A stretch of 34,516 nucleotides of DNA from Streptomyces aurantiacus JA 4570 (lineage in GTDB: Bacteria > Actinomycetota > Actinomycetes > Streptomycetales > Streptomycetaceae): assembly GCF_000414115.1 (NCBI RefSeq), contig NZ_AOPZ01000257.1:1-34516 (forward strand), in the 5' to 3' direction. The notes beneath the pieces are model-generated. The model saw only the letters and a list, made by a program, of their open reading frames with translations, ran no database searches and was not told where the DNA came from. The position numbers and the translations under genes are program-made. Below, piece after piece: positions 1 to 7,930 of this stretch (within the stretch, counting starts at the first letter, position 1; every line of letters begins with the position of its first letter).

Positions 1-1761
1 CCCGCCCAGCGCGCCGCCGACGACGCCCGCCGCACCGCGCGTGCCCTGCGCGCGGAGCGCGCCGAGATCGCGGGCGCCCCCGAAGACGTACCCCTGGACC
101 AGGACGCCCCGAAGACCTCGCTGCCCGCCCTGCGCGAGGCATACCGCGCGGCATCGCAGCTCTACGAGAAGGTCGGAGTCGGCGCCGACCTGCGCGCCGA
201 ACAGGCCCGCGCCGAGAGCGACGAGAGCGCCGCCCTGGCCGAGCTCGACCGGCTCAGCAACAAGGTGCGCACCCGCGCCGCCCAGCTCCTCGAAGGCACC
301 GACGGCGCCGACGGGCCCTCCCGGCAGGCCGCCGCCGCCCGCGCGGAGGCCCAGGTCCAGCTCATCGAGACCCGCGCCTCCACCGCCAGCGAACAGCTCG
401 GCCGGCTGCGCGGCGAGGCGGAACGGCACGCCCCCGAAGACGGCGACGCGCACACCGAGCTCCCCGAGGACCTGGTGCCCGCCGACGCAGAGCAGGCCCA
501 GGCGCTCCTGCGCACCGCCACGGGCGAACTGGCCGCCCACACGGAGGCGTTGAGCCGCGCCAAGGAGGCGCACGCGGCGCTGCTGCACACCCACCGCGCC
601 ACGGAGGAGGCGGGCGGCGGCTTCGACGAGACGGCGGCGCTCCTGCGCGACCTGCTGCGCGAGCACCACGACACCGAGGACGACGAGCAGCCCGAGCCCT
701 ACCCCGGCACCCTGGAGGAGGCCCGGCAGGCCGCCGCCGAGACCCGCCGCTCCCTGCGCGGCTGCGCCGCCGACCTGTCCGCCGCCGAGTCGGCCGTCCG
801 CGAGGCGAGCGACATCCTGGTCCGGCACGCCAACTCCACCCGGTACGAACAGGTCCGCACCCCCGCCCGCCAGCAGATCCGCGAACTGCCCGCCTCCGCC
901 CTGCCCGAGCACGCCAAGAAGTGGGCCGACGCCTTCGCGCCCCGGCTGCGCGTGCTCACCGACGAACTGGAGCAGCTGGAGCGCAACCGCGACAGCATCG
1001 TCGACCGGCTGCGCGGCCTGGTCGAGTCGGCGCTCGCCACGCTCCGTTCCGCCCAGCGGCTCTCCCGGCTGCCCGAGGGCCTGGGGGAGTGGTCCGGCCA
1101 GGAGTTCCTGCGCGTCCGCTTCGAAGAGCCCGACCAGGCCACGCTCACCGAACGCCTCGGCGAGGTCATCGACGAGGCCACGCGCGCGGCCGTGAAGAAG
1201 AACTCCGACCTGCGAAGGGACGGAATGTCCCTGCTGCTCAGAGGAGTTCAGGCCGCCCTGGAGCCGCGTGGCGTCGCTGTGGAGATCCTCAAGCCGGACG
1301 CCGTGCTGCGCGCCGAGCGCGTGCCGGTCGGGCAGATGGGCGACGTGTTCTCCGGAGGCCAGCTCCTGACCGCCGCCATCGCCCTGTACTGCACGATGGC
1401 CGCCCTGCGCTCCAACGACCGCGGCCGCGACAAGCACCGGCACGCGGGCACGCTGTTCCTCGACAACCCCATCGGCCGCGCCAACGCGACGTACCTCCTG
1501 GAACTCCAGCGCGCCGTGTCGGACGCCCTCGGCGTCCAGCTCCTGTACACCACCGGCCTGTTCGACACGACGGCGCTCGCGGAGTTCCCGCTGGTCATCC
1601 GGCTGCGCAACGACGCGGACCTGCGCGCGGGCCTGAAGTACATCAGCGTCGAGGAGCACTTGCGGCCGGGCCTGCCGCAGGAGCAGCAGGCCCCGGCCGG
1701 GGAGACGGTGCACGGCGAGATCACCGCGACAAGGATGTTCAAGAAGCCAGTCGCCGGGTGA
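1..1761 (+). CDS. SMC/RecN-like coiled-coil ATPase, C-terminal part (5' end outside window)
   Basis: The frame is open from the first base, so only the last 586 residues are seen and the start lies outside. Residues 1 to about 400 are rich in Ala, Glu, Arg and Leu with heptad-like spacing, as in a long coiled coil. The end looks like an ABC-type ATPase head: the signature FSGGQ (SGGQ at residues 451-454) is followed by a Walker B-like GTLFLDNP (Asp488). The Walker A half would lie upstream. This layout is that of SMC, RecN, SbcC or Wadjet JetC-type DNA-associated ATPases, but I cannot place it in a named family. It overlaps the convergent Rieske oxygenase gene by 23 bp. Chromosome maintenance, repair or anti-plasmid defence are possible roles; all are inference. 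Confidence 0.75.
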   Translation, partial: PAQRAADDARRTARALRAERAEIAGAPEDVPLDQDAPKTSLPALREAYRAASQLYEKVGVGADLRAEQARAESDESAALAELDRLSNKVRTRAAQLLEGTDGADGPSRQAAAARAEAQVQLIETRASTASEQLGRLRGEAERHAPEDGDAHTELPEDLVPADAEQAQALLRTATGELAAHTEALSRAKEAHAALLHTHRATEEAGGGFDETAALLRDLLREHHDTEDDEQPEPYPGTLEEARQAAAETRRSLRGCAADLSAAESAVREASDILVRHANSTRYEQVRTPARQQIRELPASALPEHAKKWADAFAPRLRVLTDELEQLERNRDSIVDRLRGLVESALATLRSAQRLSRLPEGLGEWSGQEFLRVRFEEPDQATLTERLGEVIDEATRAAVKKNSDLRRDGMSLLLRGVQAALEPRGVAVEILKPDAVLRAERVPVGQMGDVFSGGQLLTAAIALYCTMAALRSNDRGRDKHRHAGTLFLDNPIGRANATYLLELQRAVSDALGVQLLYTTGLFDTTALAEFPLVIRLRNDADLRAGLKYISVEEHLRPGLPQEQQAPAGETVHGEITATRMFKKPVAG

Positions 1762-2857
1762 GCCACTCGTGGAAGATCCCGATGTGGTGCTCGGTCGGCA
1801 CCAGTACGCCGCCGCCCCGGTAGGCACGTGAGCGCATCGCGGGCTGCGTGCGCTCGCAGGCCGCGAAGTCCTGCTCGTTGACCCGGTGGAACAGCTCGAC
1901 CGACTTCGACAGATCGGCTCCGGAGGCGACGACGTCGGGTGCGTACAGCCAGTCGCACTCGACGACCGTGCGGTCCACGGCCAGCGGGAACATCCGGTGC
2001 AGGATCACGTGGTCGGGCACCAGGTTCACGAAGACGGCCGGCTTCACGGTGATCGCGTAGTAGCGGCGGTCCTGGTCGTCGGCCACCTCCGGCAGGCGCC
2101 CGAACCCCGCGCTGCCGTCGACAGTGAAGCCGTGCACGTCCTCTCCGAAGGCGGCACCGTGTCCTACGTAGTACTGCGCCGCGAAGCCGTCGGCGAACTC
2201 CGGCAGGACATCGGTCAGCTCGGGGTGGATGGTCGCGCAGTGGTAGCACTCCATGAAGTTCTCGACGATCAGCTTCCAGTTGGCGCGCACGTCGTAGCGG
2301 ACGCGGTGACCGAGTGCCAGGTCCTGTGTGCGGTAGCGCTCGATGGACGCGGGATCGCCGAGGCGCTCCACGGCCTCACCGATCACCGTCTCCTCGAAGG
2401 ACGGCGGTTGCTCGGCCAGGCACACCCAGGCATAGCCGAGCCACTCCCGCAGACCGACCTCGACGAGGCCGTACGCGGCACGGTCGACGTCCGGCATCCG
2501 CGTCAGGTTGGGGGCCGCGATCAGCCGGCCGTCCAGGCCGTACGTCCAGGCGTGGTACGGGCACTGGAGGCTGCGGCGGACCTCTCCCGCCTCGTCGGCG
2601 CACAGGCGGGCGCCCCGGTGGCGGCAGACGTTGAGGAAGGCGCGCAGGCCGCCGTCGCGGGCGCGGGTGATCAGGACGCTCTCGCGGCCGATCTGGACGG
2701 TGCGGTACGCGCCCGGCTTGCCGAGGTCGGCGGCGCGCACGGCACAGCACCACAGGGACTCGAAGAGGCGCTCCTGCTCCTGGCGGAAGACGTCGGGGTC
2801 GGTGTAGTAGTGGCCGGGTAGCGTCGCGATGAGGCTCGCGGAGACCTCTGTCGTCAC
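1739..2857 (-). CDS. Rieske 2Fe-2S oxygenase alpha subunit, glycine-betaine monooxygenase-like
   Basis: A 372-residue oxygenase. The Rieske cluster ligands are visible as C78-x-H80 and C99-x2-H102, the latter in CPYHAW. The mononuclear iron site is in NWKLIVENFMECYHCATIHP with His206 and His211. The ENFMECYHC form is typical of the GbcA, choline monooxygenase and stachydrine demethylase branch, which hydroxylates an N-methyl group that is then lost as formaldehyde. The GTG start is chosen because GAGGAG lies 7 nt upstream and homology begins there; a longer in-frame extension runs through the neighbour and is rejected. It is the last gene of the four-gene demethylation operon, 11 nt after the sarcosine oxidase-like gene. 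I infer glycine betaine as substrate from the neighbours; proline betaine or carnitine are alternatives. Electrons probably come from the ferredoxin and reductase at 8,994-10,780. Confidence 0.88.
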   Translation of the reverse strand: MTTEVSASLIATLPGHYYTDPDVFRQEQERLFESLWCCAVRAADLGKPGAYRTVQIGRESVLITRARDGGLRAFLNVCRHRGARLCADEAGEVRRSLQCPYHAWTYGLDGRLIAAPNLTRMPDVDRAAYGLVEVGLREWLGYAWVCLAEQPPSFEETVIGEAVERLGDPASIERYRTQDLALGHRVRYDVRANWKLIVENFMECYHCATIHPELTDVLPEFADGFAAQYYVGHGAAFGEDVHGFTVDGSAGFGRLPEVADDQDRRYYAITVKPAVFVNLVPDHVILHRMFPLAVDRTVVECDWLYAPDVVASGADLSKSVELFHRVNEQDFAACERTQPAMRSRAYRGGGVLVPTEHHIGIFHEWLTRRLAS

Positions 2858-2868
2858 GTCCGTACTCC

Positions 2869-4056
2869 TCAGACGGGCGCCGCGGCGGGCGCGGGATCGA
2901 GCGGGCCGGTGATCCGGCGGGGGTCGAACAGGCCGATGGGATGCCCGGTGGTGCCGTCGAGGGCCAGGTCGGCGAGGATCTCGCCCACCACCGGCACGAA
3001 CTTGAAGCCGTGCCCGGAGAAGCCGCAGGCCACCGTCACCGACTCCGGGTGCGCCGGATGGCGCGTGATGACGAAGTGCTCGTCGGGTGTCGTCGTGTAC
3101 ATGCAGGTCGCGGCCTTGAGCAGACGCCCGGGCAGCAGCGGGATGTGCCGCGCCATGTGCTCGGCCATCGCCGCGACCTCGTGCGGATGGACCGTGCGGT
3201 CGATGGTCTCCGGAGTACACACACTGCCGTTGCGGAAGAAGGCGACCTTCACGCCGAGGTCAGGGCCGTCGATCGAGGGGAAGCCATAGACCTGGACGCC
3301 CGCCTCGTCCTCCCACACGTAGATCGGATGGTGCTCGGGGAGGAAGGGGCCGACGCCACCCGTCGGCTGGAACCAGTACATGATCTGCCGCTCGATGGTG
3401 AACGGAACCCCGAGGTCCGCGAGCAGCCGCGGCGCCCAGGCACCCGGGCAGATCACCAACTGACCCGCGGTGTAGGTGTCTTCGGCCGTATGCACCCGCA
3501 CCCCGCCGCCGTACGGCTCCCAGCGCGTCACCGGCTCCTCGAAGTGCAGGTCGGCGCCCTGGCGGGTGGCGAGTTGCAGATGTGCGGCGACCGTGTGCTC
3601 CGGGCGGACGAGCCCCGCGCGCTCCTCGTACAGCGCCACCTCGCCGTCGCGCGGCGTGAGCGTCGGGAAGCGGCGGCGGATCTCCCGGGAGTCGAGCATC
3701 TCGTGCGGCAGGCCCCAGGTCTCGGCCGAGAGCCGCGCCCCGGAGACCACCCGCCCGTCCGGCCTGCCGACCATCACACCGCCGCACAGAGTGGCGATCT
3801 CACGGCCGGTGTCCTGTTCCAGCTTCTCGTAGAGCTCGTACGCGCGCAGCAGCAGCGGTACGTACGCGGGGTCCTCGAAGTACGACTGCCGCGTGACGCG
3901 GGAGCCGCCGTGACTGGAGCCGCGCTGGTGCACCGGGCCGAACTTCTCCAGGCCGAGGACGCGGGCCCCGCGCGCGGACAGATGGTGGGCGGCGGCGCTG
4001 CCCATGCCGCCCAGGCCGATCACGATCACGTCGTAGCTGGGGGTGGTGGGGGACAC
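2869..4056 (-). CDS. solA: Monomeric sarcosine oxidase / N-methyltryptophan oxidase family FAD enzyme
   Basis: A 395-residue flavoenzyme of the MSOX/MTOX family, whose usual length is about 370-390. It opens with a dinucleotide-binding motif, VIGLGGMGSAAA. The SSHGGSRVTR segment near residue 50 is the conserved N-terminal MSOX motif. The covalent FAD attachment cysteine is Cys318, in ATCMYTTTPDEHF. A C-terminal GFSGHGFKFVPVVG completes the flavin site. The family oxidises N-methyl amino acids to the amino acid, formaldehyde and hydrogen peroxide. Beside a dimethylglycine oxidase-like gene, sarcosine to glycine is the natural inference. The symbol follows common annotation of the family and does not assert N-methyltryptophan as substrate. 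The GTG start has GGAGGT 8 nt upstream; that site overlaps the stop of the preceding gene, suggesting translational coupling. Confidence 0.88.
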   Translation of the reverse strand: MSPTTPSYDVIVIGLGGMGSAAAHHLSARGARVLGLEKFGPVHQRGSSHGGSRVTRQSYFEDPAYVPLLLRAYELYEKLEQDTGREIATLCGGVMVGRPDGRVVSGARLSAETWGLPHEMLDSREIRRRFPTLTPRDGEVALYEERAGLVRPEHTVAAHLQLATRQGADLHFEEPVTRWEPYGGGVRVHTAEDTYTAGQLVICPGAWAPRLLADLGVPFTIERQIMYWFQPTGGVGPFLPEHHPIYVWEDEAGVQVYGFPSIDGPDLGVKVAFFRNGSVCTPETIDRTVHPHEVAAMAEHMARHIPLLPGRLLKAATCMYTTTPDEHFVITRHPAHPESVTVACGFSGHGFKFVPVVGEILADLALDGTTGHPIGLFDPRRITGPLDPAPAAAPV

Positions 4057-4062
4057 GGCGGG

Positions 4063-6597
4063 TCACCTCCGGATTCGGGTCATCTCGGGGTCGAAGAGCG
4101 GCTCGTCGGCCACGGTCGCGGAGACCCGCTCGCCGAAGTACTCGATGTGCACGCCGGTGCCCGTGGTGAGCGGCGGCAGCCAGGCGTAGGCGACGCAGCG
4201 GCCCAGCGTGTAGCCGTACGCGGCGCTGGTGACGTAGCCGGCGGGCGCGCCGCCGGTCTCCCCGCCGACGTACACGGGTTCCTTGCCGAGGACGACGGCG
4301 GCCGGGTCGTCAAGGAGGAGCGCGGTGAGTCTGCGCGTGAGCGGGCCACGGCGCGCGAGCGCCTCGCGTCCCACGAAGTCGTCCTTGTCCATGCGGACGG
4401 CGAAGCCGACACCCGCTTCGTACGGGTCGTGCTCAGCCGTCATGTCCTGGCCCCAGGCGCGATAGCCCTTCTCCAGGCGCAGGCTGTTGAAGGCACTGCG
4501 CCCGGCGGCGATCACACCGAGCTCCCGGCCCGCCTCCCACAGCGTGTCCCACAGACGGAGTCCCAGGTCGGCGCTGGTGTACAACTCCCAGCCCAGCTCG
4601 CCGACATAGCTCAGGCGCAGCGCCGTCACCGGCACATGCCCCAGATGCGTGCGGCGTGCCTTGAAGTAGCCGAAGGCCGCGTGCGAGAAGTCGTCGCGGG
4701 TCAGCGGCTGTACGAGCGCGCGGGCCAGCGGCCCCCACACGCCGACGCAGCACGTCCCTTGGGTGATCTCCCTGATGTGGACGTCGTCGGGCGCGTGCGA
4801 CTGTAGCCAGGAGAGATCGGCGGGGGAGTTGGCGCCGACCTGGAATTGGGCGGGGGCGAGCCGTGCCACGGTCAGGTCGGAGCGGACGCCGCCCGCCTCG
4901 TCCAGAAGGAGGGTGTAGGTGACCGAACCAGGCTTCTTGCGAAGGTTGTTGGTGGTCATGCGCTGAAGGAAGCCGAGGGCTCCGGGCCCTGTGACCTCCA
5001 GGCGGCGCAGCGGCGTCATGTCGTAGAGCGCGACCCGCTCGCGGGTGGCCCGCGCCTCGGCGGCGGCGATGGGCGACCAGTACCGACTCGACCAGGCGTC
5101 CCGCGCGGGCACGTCCACGTCGGCAGCCAGCGCGGCGTTGGCCTCGAACCAGTGGGGCCGCTCCCAGCCGCCGCCCTCCAGGAAGACCGCGCCCAGCTCC
5201 CGCTGGCGTGCGTAGAAGGGGCTGACCCGCAGGGGGCGCGGCTCGTCCATGGGCTGGTGCGGGTGGATGACGTCGTAGACCTCGACGAACTGCTGGGCGC
5301 CGCGGTCGGCGATGTACGCGGGGGAGCGCTGGGCTTCCTCGAAGCGGGTGAGGTCGCAGTCGTGTACGTCGACGGTGGGCCGGCCGTCGACCATCCACTC
5401 GGCGACGGCCTTCGCCACGCCCGCGGAGTGCGTGACCCAGACGGCCTCGGCGAGCCAGAACCCGTGCAGCGCGGGGGATTCGCCCAGCAGCGGCATGCCG
5501 TCCGGGGTGAAGGAGAACACGCCGTTGAAGCCCTCTTCGACGGCCGACTCCTTGAGCGCGGGCAGCAGTCCGCAGCAGTCCTGCCAGCTCGGCGCGAAGT
5601 CCTCCTCGGTGAACGGGTACGACGACGGCATGGCCAGACCGCCGGCGGTCGCCTCGTCGTACGCGGGCACGGCGAACGGGTCGACGGGCAGCGGCCGGTG
5701 GGCGTACGAGCCGATGCCGACGCGGTCGGTGTGCTCGCGGAAGTACAGGTCCCGGTCCTGGAAGCGGAGGATGGGCCGGGATGCCTCGGTGCGCGGGTCG
5801 TTCACACCGGCGAGCTCGGGCAGCGGGAGCGTCCGCGCGTACTGGTGGGCGAGCGGCTGCAGGGGGACGTCGACGCCCGCCATCCGCCCGATCACCGGGC
5901 CCCAGAAGCCCGCCGCCGACACGACGTGGTCGGCGGGGAAGGTGCCGCGGTCGGTGACGACGCCGGTGACGCGGCCCTCCGCGCGCTCGATGCCGGTGAC
6001 CGTGTGCCGGTCCAGGAAGCGGGCGCCGCGGCCGGTGGCACGGTCGATCTGCGCGCGGCAGGCGAGGACGGCGCGGGCCAGGCCGTCGTCGGGCGTGTGG
6101 AGGCCACCGAGCACCTGGCCGGTGTCGAGCAGCGGCCACAGCTCCTTGCAGCGCGCGGCGCCCACCAGCTCGGCGCGGATGCCCCAGGACGCCGCGAGGC
6201 CCGCCTTGCGGTGCAGGTCGGCCCAGCGCTCCTGCGTGGTGGCCAGCTCCAGGCCGCCCACCGGGTTGAAGCAGGAGAGCCCGTCCACGGTGAGCGCGCC
6301 GAACTTCCTCACGGTGTACGCGGCGAACTCGCTCAGCGTCCTGGAGGGGCTGGTCTGGAACACGAGCCCGGGCGCGTGCGAGGTGGAGCCGCCAGGGGCG
6401 TGCAGCGGGCCCTGTTCGAGGACGGTGACATCGGTCCAGCCGCGGGCGGTCAGCTCGTCGGCGAGGGAGCAGCCGACGATTCCGGCACCGATGACGACGA
6501 CGCGCGGGGCGGCCGGGACGGCCGGGGTGCCGCCGACGCCGGGGGAGTGCGGGTCGCGCGCGTCGGCGGCGTGCGGCTCGTGTCGTACGCCGGTCAC
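4063..6597 (-). CDS. FAD-dependent oxidoreductase with GcvT domain (dimethylglycine oxidase/dehydrogenase-like)
   Basis: An 844-residue protein matching the dimethylglycine oxidase, dimethylglycine dehydrogenase and sarcosine dehydrogenase family (about 830-860). Residues 31-45 hold the FAD-binding motif VVVIGAGIVG. GSTSHAPGL follows, with His74 at the place of the covalent FAD histidine of this family. The central FAO_M-like linker lies near residues 450-483. The C-terminal half is a glycine-cleavage T-protein fold, seen in MTTNNL and the final GYVTSAAYGYTLG. In the family, an N-methyl group is oxidised and the one-carbon unit passed to tetrahydrofolate as 5,10-methylene-THF. Dimethylglycine to sarcosine is inferred from the neighbours. 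The GTG start overlaps the upstream mscR stop as GTGA, a coupled start; the longer open frame upstream lies inside mscR and is rejected. Confidence 0.88.
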   Translation of the reverse strand: MTGVRHEPHAADARDPHSPGVGGTPAVPAAPRVVVIGAGIVGCSLADELTARGWTDVTVLEQGPLHAPGGSTSHAPGLVFQTSPSRTLSEFAAYTVRKFGALTVDGLSCFNPVGGLELATTQERWADLHRKAGLAASWGIRAELVGAARCKELWPLLDTGQVLGGLHTPDDGLARAVLACRAQIDRATGRGARFLDRHTVTGIERAEGRVTGVVTDRGTFPADHVVSAAGFWGPVIGRMAGVDVPLQPLAHQYARTLPLPELAGVNDPRTEASRPILRFQDRDLYFREHTDRVGIGSYAHRPLPVDPFAVPAYDEATAGGLAMPSSYPFTEEDFAPSWQDCCGLLPALKESAVEEGFNGVFSFTPDGMPLLGESPALHGFWLAEAVWVTHSAGVAKAVAEWMVDGRPTVDVHDCDLTRFEEAQRSPAYIADRGAQQFVEVYDVIHPHQPMDEPRPLRVSPFYARQRELGAVFLEGGGWERPHWFEANAALAADVDVPARDAWSSRYWSPIAAAEARATRERVALYDMTPLRRLEVTGPGALGFLQRMTTNNLRKKPGSVTYTLLLDEAGGVRSDLTVARLAPAQFQVGANSPADLSWLQSHAPDDVHIREITQGTCCVGVWGPLARALVQPLTRDDFSHAAFGYFKARRTHLGHVPVTALRLSYVGELGWELYTSADLGLRLWDTLWEAGRELGVIAAGRSAFNSLRLEKGYRAWGQDMTAEHDPYEAGVGFAVRMDKDDFVGREALARRGPLTRRLTALLLDDPAAVVLGKEPVYVGGETGGAPAGYVTSAAYGYTLGRCVAYAWLPPLTTGTGVHIEYFGERVSATVADEPLFDPEMTRIRR

Positions 6598-7679
6598 AGG
6601 ACCACCACCGATCGCAGCACCTCGCCGCGCTGCATCCTGGCGAACGCCTCCTCGACCTCGGCGAGGGCGATCTTCTCCGTCACGAAGGCGCCGAGGTCGA
6701 GCCTGCGGCTGAGGTACTGGTCGACGAGCAGCGGAAAGTCCCGCGTGGGCAGACAGTCGCCGTACCACGAGGACTTGAGCGCGCCGCCGCGCGAGAACAG
6801 GTCGATCAGCGGCAGCTCGACGGCCATCGCCGGATCGGGCACACCGACCTGGACGAGTACGCCGGCGTGGTCCCGCATGTAGAAGGCTTGCTTGTACGTC
6901 TCCGGGACGCCGACCGCGTCGATGGCGACGTCGACGCCGAAACCGCCGGTGAGCCCGCGCACCGCCTCGACGGGGTCGGTGCCGCGGGAGTTGACGGTAT
7001 GGGTGGCCCCGAAGCGGGTGGCGCCGTCGAGCTTCTTGTCGTCGATGTCGACGGCGATCACGCGCCGGGCCCCGGCGAGCGAGGCCCCGGCGATCGCGGC
7101 ACAGCCCACGCCGCCGCAACCGATGACGGCGACGGTGTCGCCGCGGCCCACGTTCCCGGTGTTCACCGCCGCCCCGTATCCGGCCATCACGCCGCAGCCG
7201 ATCAGGCCGGCGGCCTCCGGCCGGGCCGCCGGGTCGACCTTCACGGCCTGGCCCGCGGCGACGAGTGTCTTCTCGGCGAAGGCGCCGATGCCGAGGGCGG
7301 CGCTGAGCGGGGTGCCGTCGAGGAGCGTCATGGGCTGCGCCGCGTTGCGGGAGTCGAAGCAGTACCAGGGACGGCCCCGCAGACAGGAGCGGCACGTTCC
7401 GCAGGGGGCGCGCCAGGCGATGACCACGTAGTCGCCTGGCGCCAGGCCGCCCACGTCGGTGCCGACCGCCTCGACGGTGCCGGCGGCCTCGTGCCCGAGC
7501 AGGAACGGGAAGTCGTCGGAGACAGCGCCTTCCCGGTAGTGCAGATCGGTGTGGCAGACCCCGCTGGCCTGCACGGTGACAAGTACCTCTCCCGGTCCGG
7601 GATCCGGCACGACGATCGTCTGCACCTCGACGGGTGCGCCCTTCTTCGCGGCGACGACGCCACGGACCTCGTGTGGCAC
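6594..7679 (-). CDS. mscR: S-(hydroxymethyl)mycothiol dehydrogenase, zinc-dependent alcohol dehydrogenase
   Basis: A 361-residue class III-like medium-chain alcohol dehydrogenase. Catalytic zinc ligands are Cys42 in GVCHTDLH and His63 in LLGHEAAG. The four structural-zinc cysteines lie in CGTCRSCLRGRPWYC, and the NAD-binding turn is GCGGVGCAA. The sequence as a whole resembles the actinobacterial mycothiol-dependent formaldehyde dehydrogenases. These oxidise the spontaneous adduct of formaldehyde and mycothiol to S-formylmycothiol. It is the first gene of the demethylation operon, which fits, since both the Rieske step and sarcosine oxidation release formaldehyde. The GTG start has GAGGAG 7 nt upstream. 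It overlaps the next gene by 4 bp. Assignment to the mycothiol enzyme rather than another class III dehydrogenase rests on overall similarity and context. Confidence 0.87.
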   Translation of the reverse strand: MPHEVRGVVAAKKGAPVEVQTIVVPDPGPGEVLVTVQASGVCHTDLHYREGAVSDDFPFLLGHEAAGTVEAVGTDVGGLAPGDYVVIAWRAPCGTCRSCLRGRPWYCFDSRNAAQPMTLLDGTPLSAALGIGAFAEKTLVAAGQAVKVDPAARPEAAGLIGCGVMAGYGAAVNTGNVGRGDTVAVIGCGGVGCAAIAGASLAGARRVIAVDIDDKKLDGATRFGATHTVNSRGTDPVEAVRGLTGGFGVDVAIDAVGVPETYKQAFYMRDHAGVLVQVGVPDPAMAVELPLIDLFSRGGALKSSWYGDCLPTRDFPLLVDQYLSRRLDLGAFVTEKIALAEVEEAFARMQRGEVLRSVVVL

Positions 7680-7704
7680 GGCCAGGCTCCTCGACTGTGA
7701 GTCG

Positions 7705-7742
7705 TTGTTGCGTACTCCACGATCGGTTGCGCTATGAGAGAC
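7705..7742 (-). promoter_or_regulatory. Candidate promoter/operator of the demethylation operon (IclR-type site)
   Basis: This stretch lies 26-63 bp upstream of the mscR start. It contains GCGCTATG at 7729-7736, the reverse complement of CATAGCGC found in the divergent iclR/ferredoxin intergenic region at 8898-8905. A CATAGCG core is common in operators of IclR-family regulators. A second loosely related element, GTTGCGTACTCC, adjoins it. The shared 8-mer is seen directly; binding by the neighbouring IclR protein is inference. Confidence 0.35.
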
Positions 7743-7834
7743 ATCGTGAGAGCGGCATCAAGGAGCCGTCAAGGGGCGGGAGTGAACGCTTGGCAAATCG
7801 CTGCGGGCGGCGCGGAAGAGCCCGGAACACGACA

Positions 7835-7868
7835 GAGCGCGGGGCCGGGAAGGTCCGGCTCCGCGCTC
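7835..7868 (-). terminator. Hairpin terminator downstream of the iclR gene
   Basis: GAGCGCGGGGCCGG (7835-7848) pairs with CCGGCTCCGCGCTC (7855-7868) around a 6-nt loop. This gives a 14-bp stem with one G-T wobble. It lies between the iclR stop and the mscR promoter region, so it probably ends iclR transcription and insulates the operon. No strong U-tract is present, which is usual in Streptomyces. Confidence 0.65.
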
Positions 7869-7907
7869 TCGGGGCTCAGGGCCCGGGGCGCTTGCGGGCA
7901 GGGGCGG

Positions 7908-7924
7908 CGGGGCCGTGGGCCCCG
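7908..7924 (-). terminator. Second hairpin immediately after iclR
   Basis: CGGGGCC (7908-7914) and GGCCCCG (7918-7924) form a perfect 7-bp stem with a 3-nt loop just past the iclR stop codon. The flanking G and C runs can lengthen it with a bulge. With the stronger hairpin at 7835-7868 it makes a tandem terminator. Confidence 0.5.
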
Positions 7925-7930
7925 CCCTCG

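Noticed and set aside
2941..4806. A 621-residue open frame on the plus strand.
   Set aside because: It lies wholly antisense to the sarcosine oxidase-like and GcvT-type genes, whose motifs are unambiguous. It is a GC-rich shadow with no recognisable protein content.
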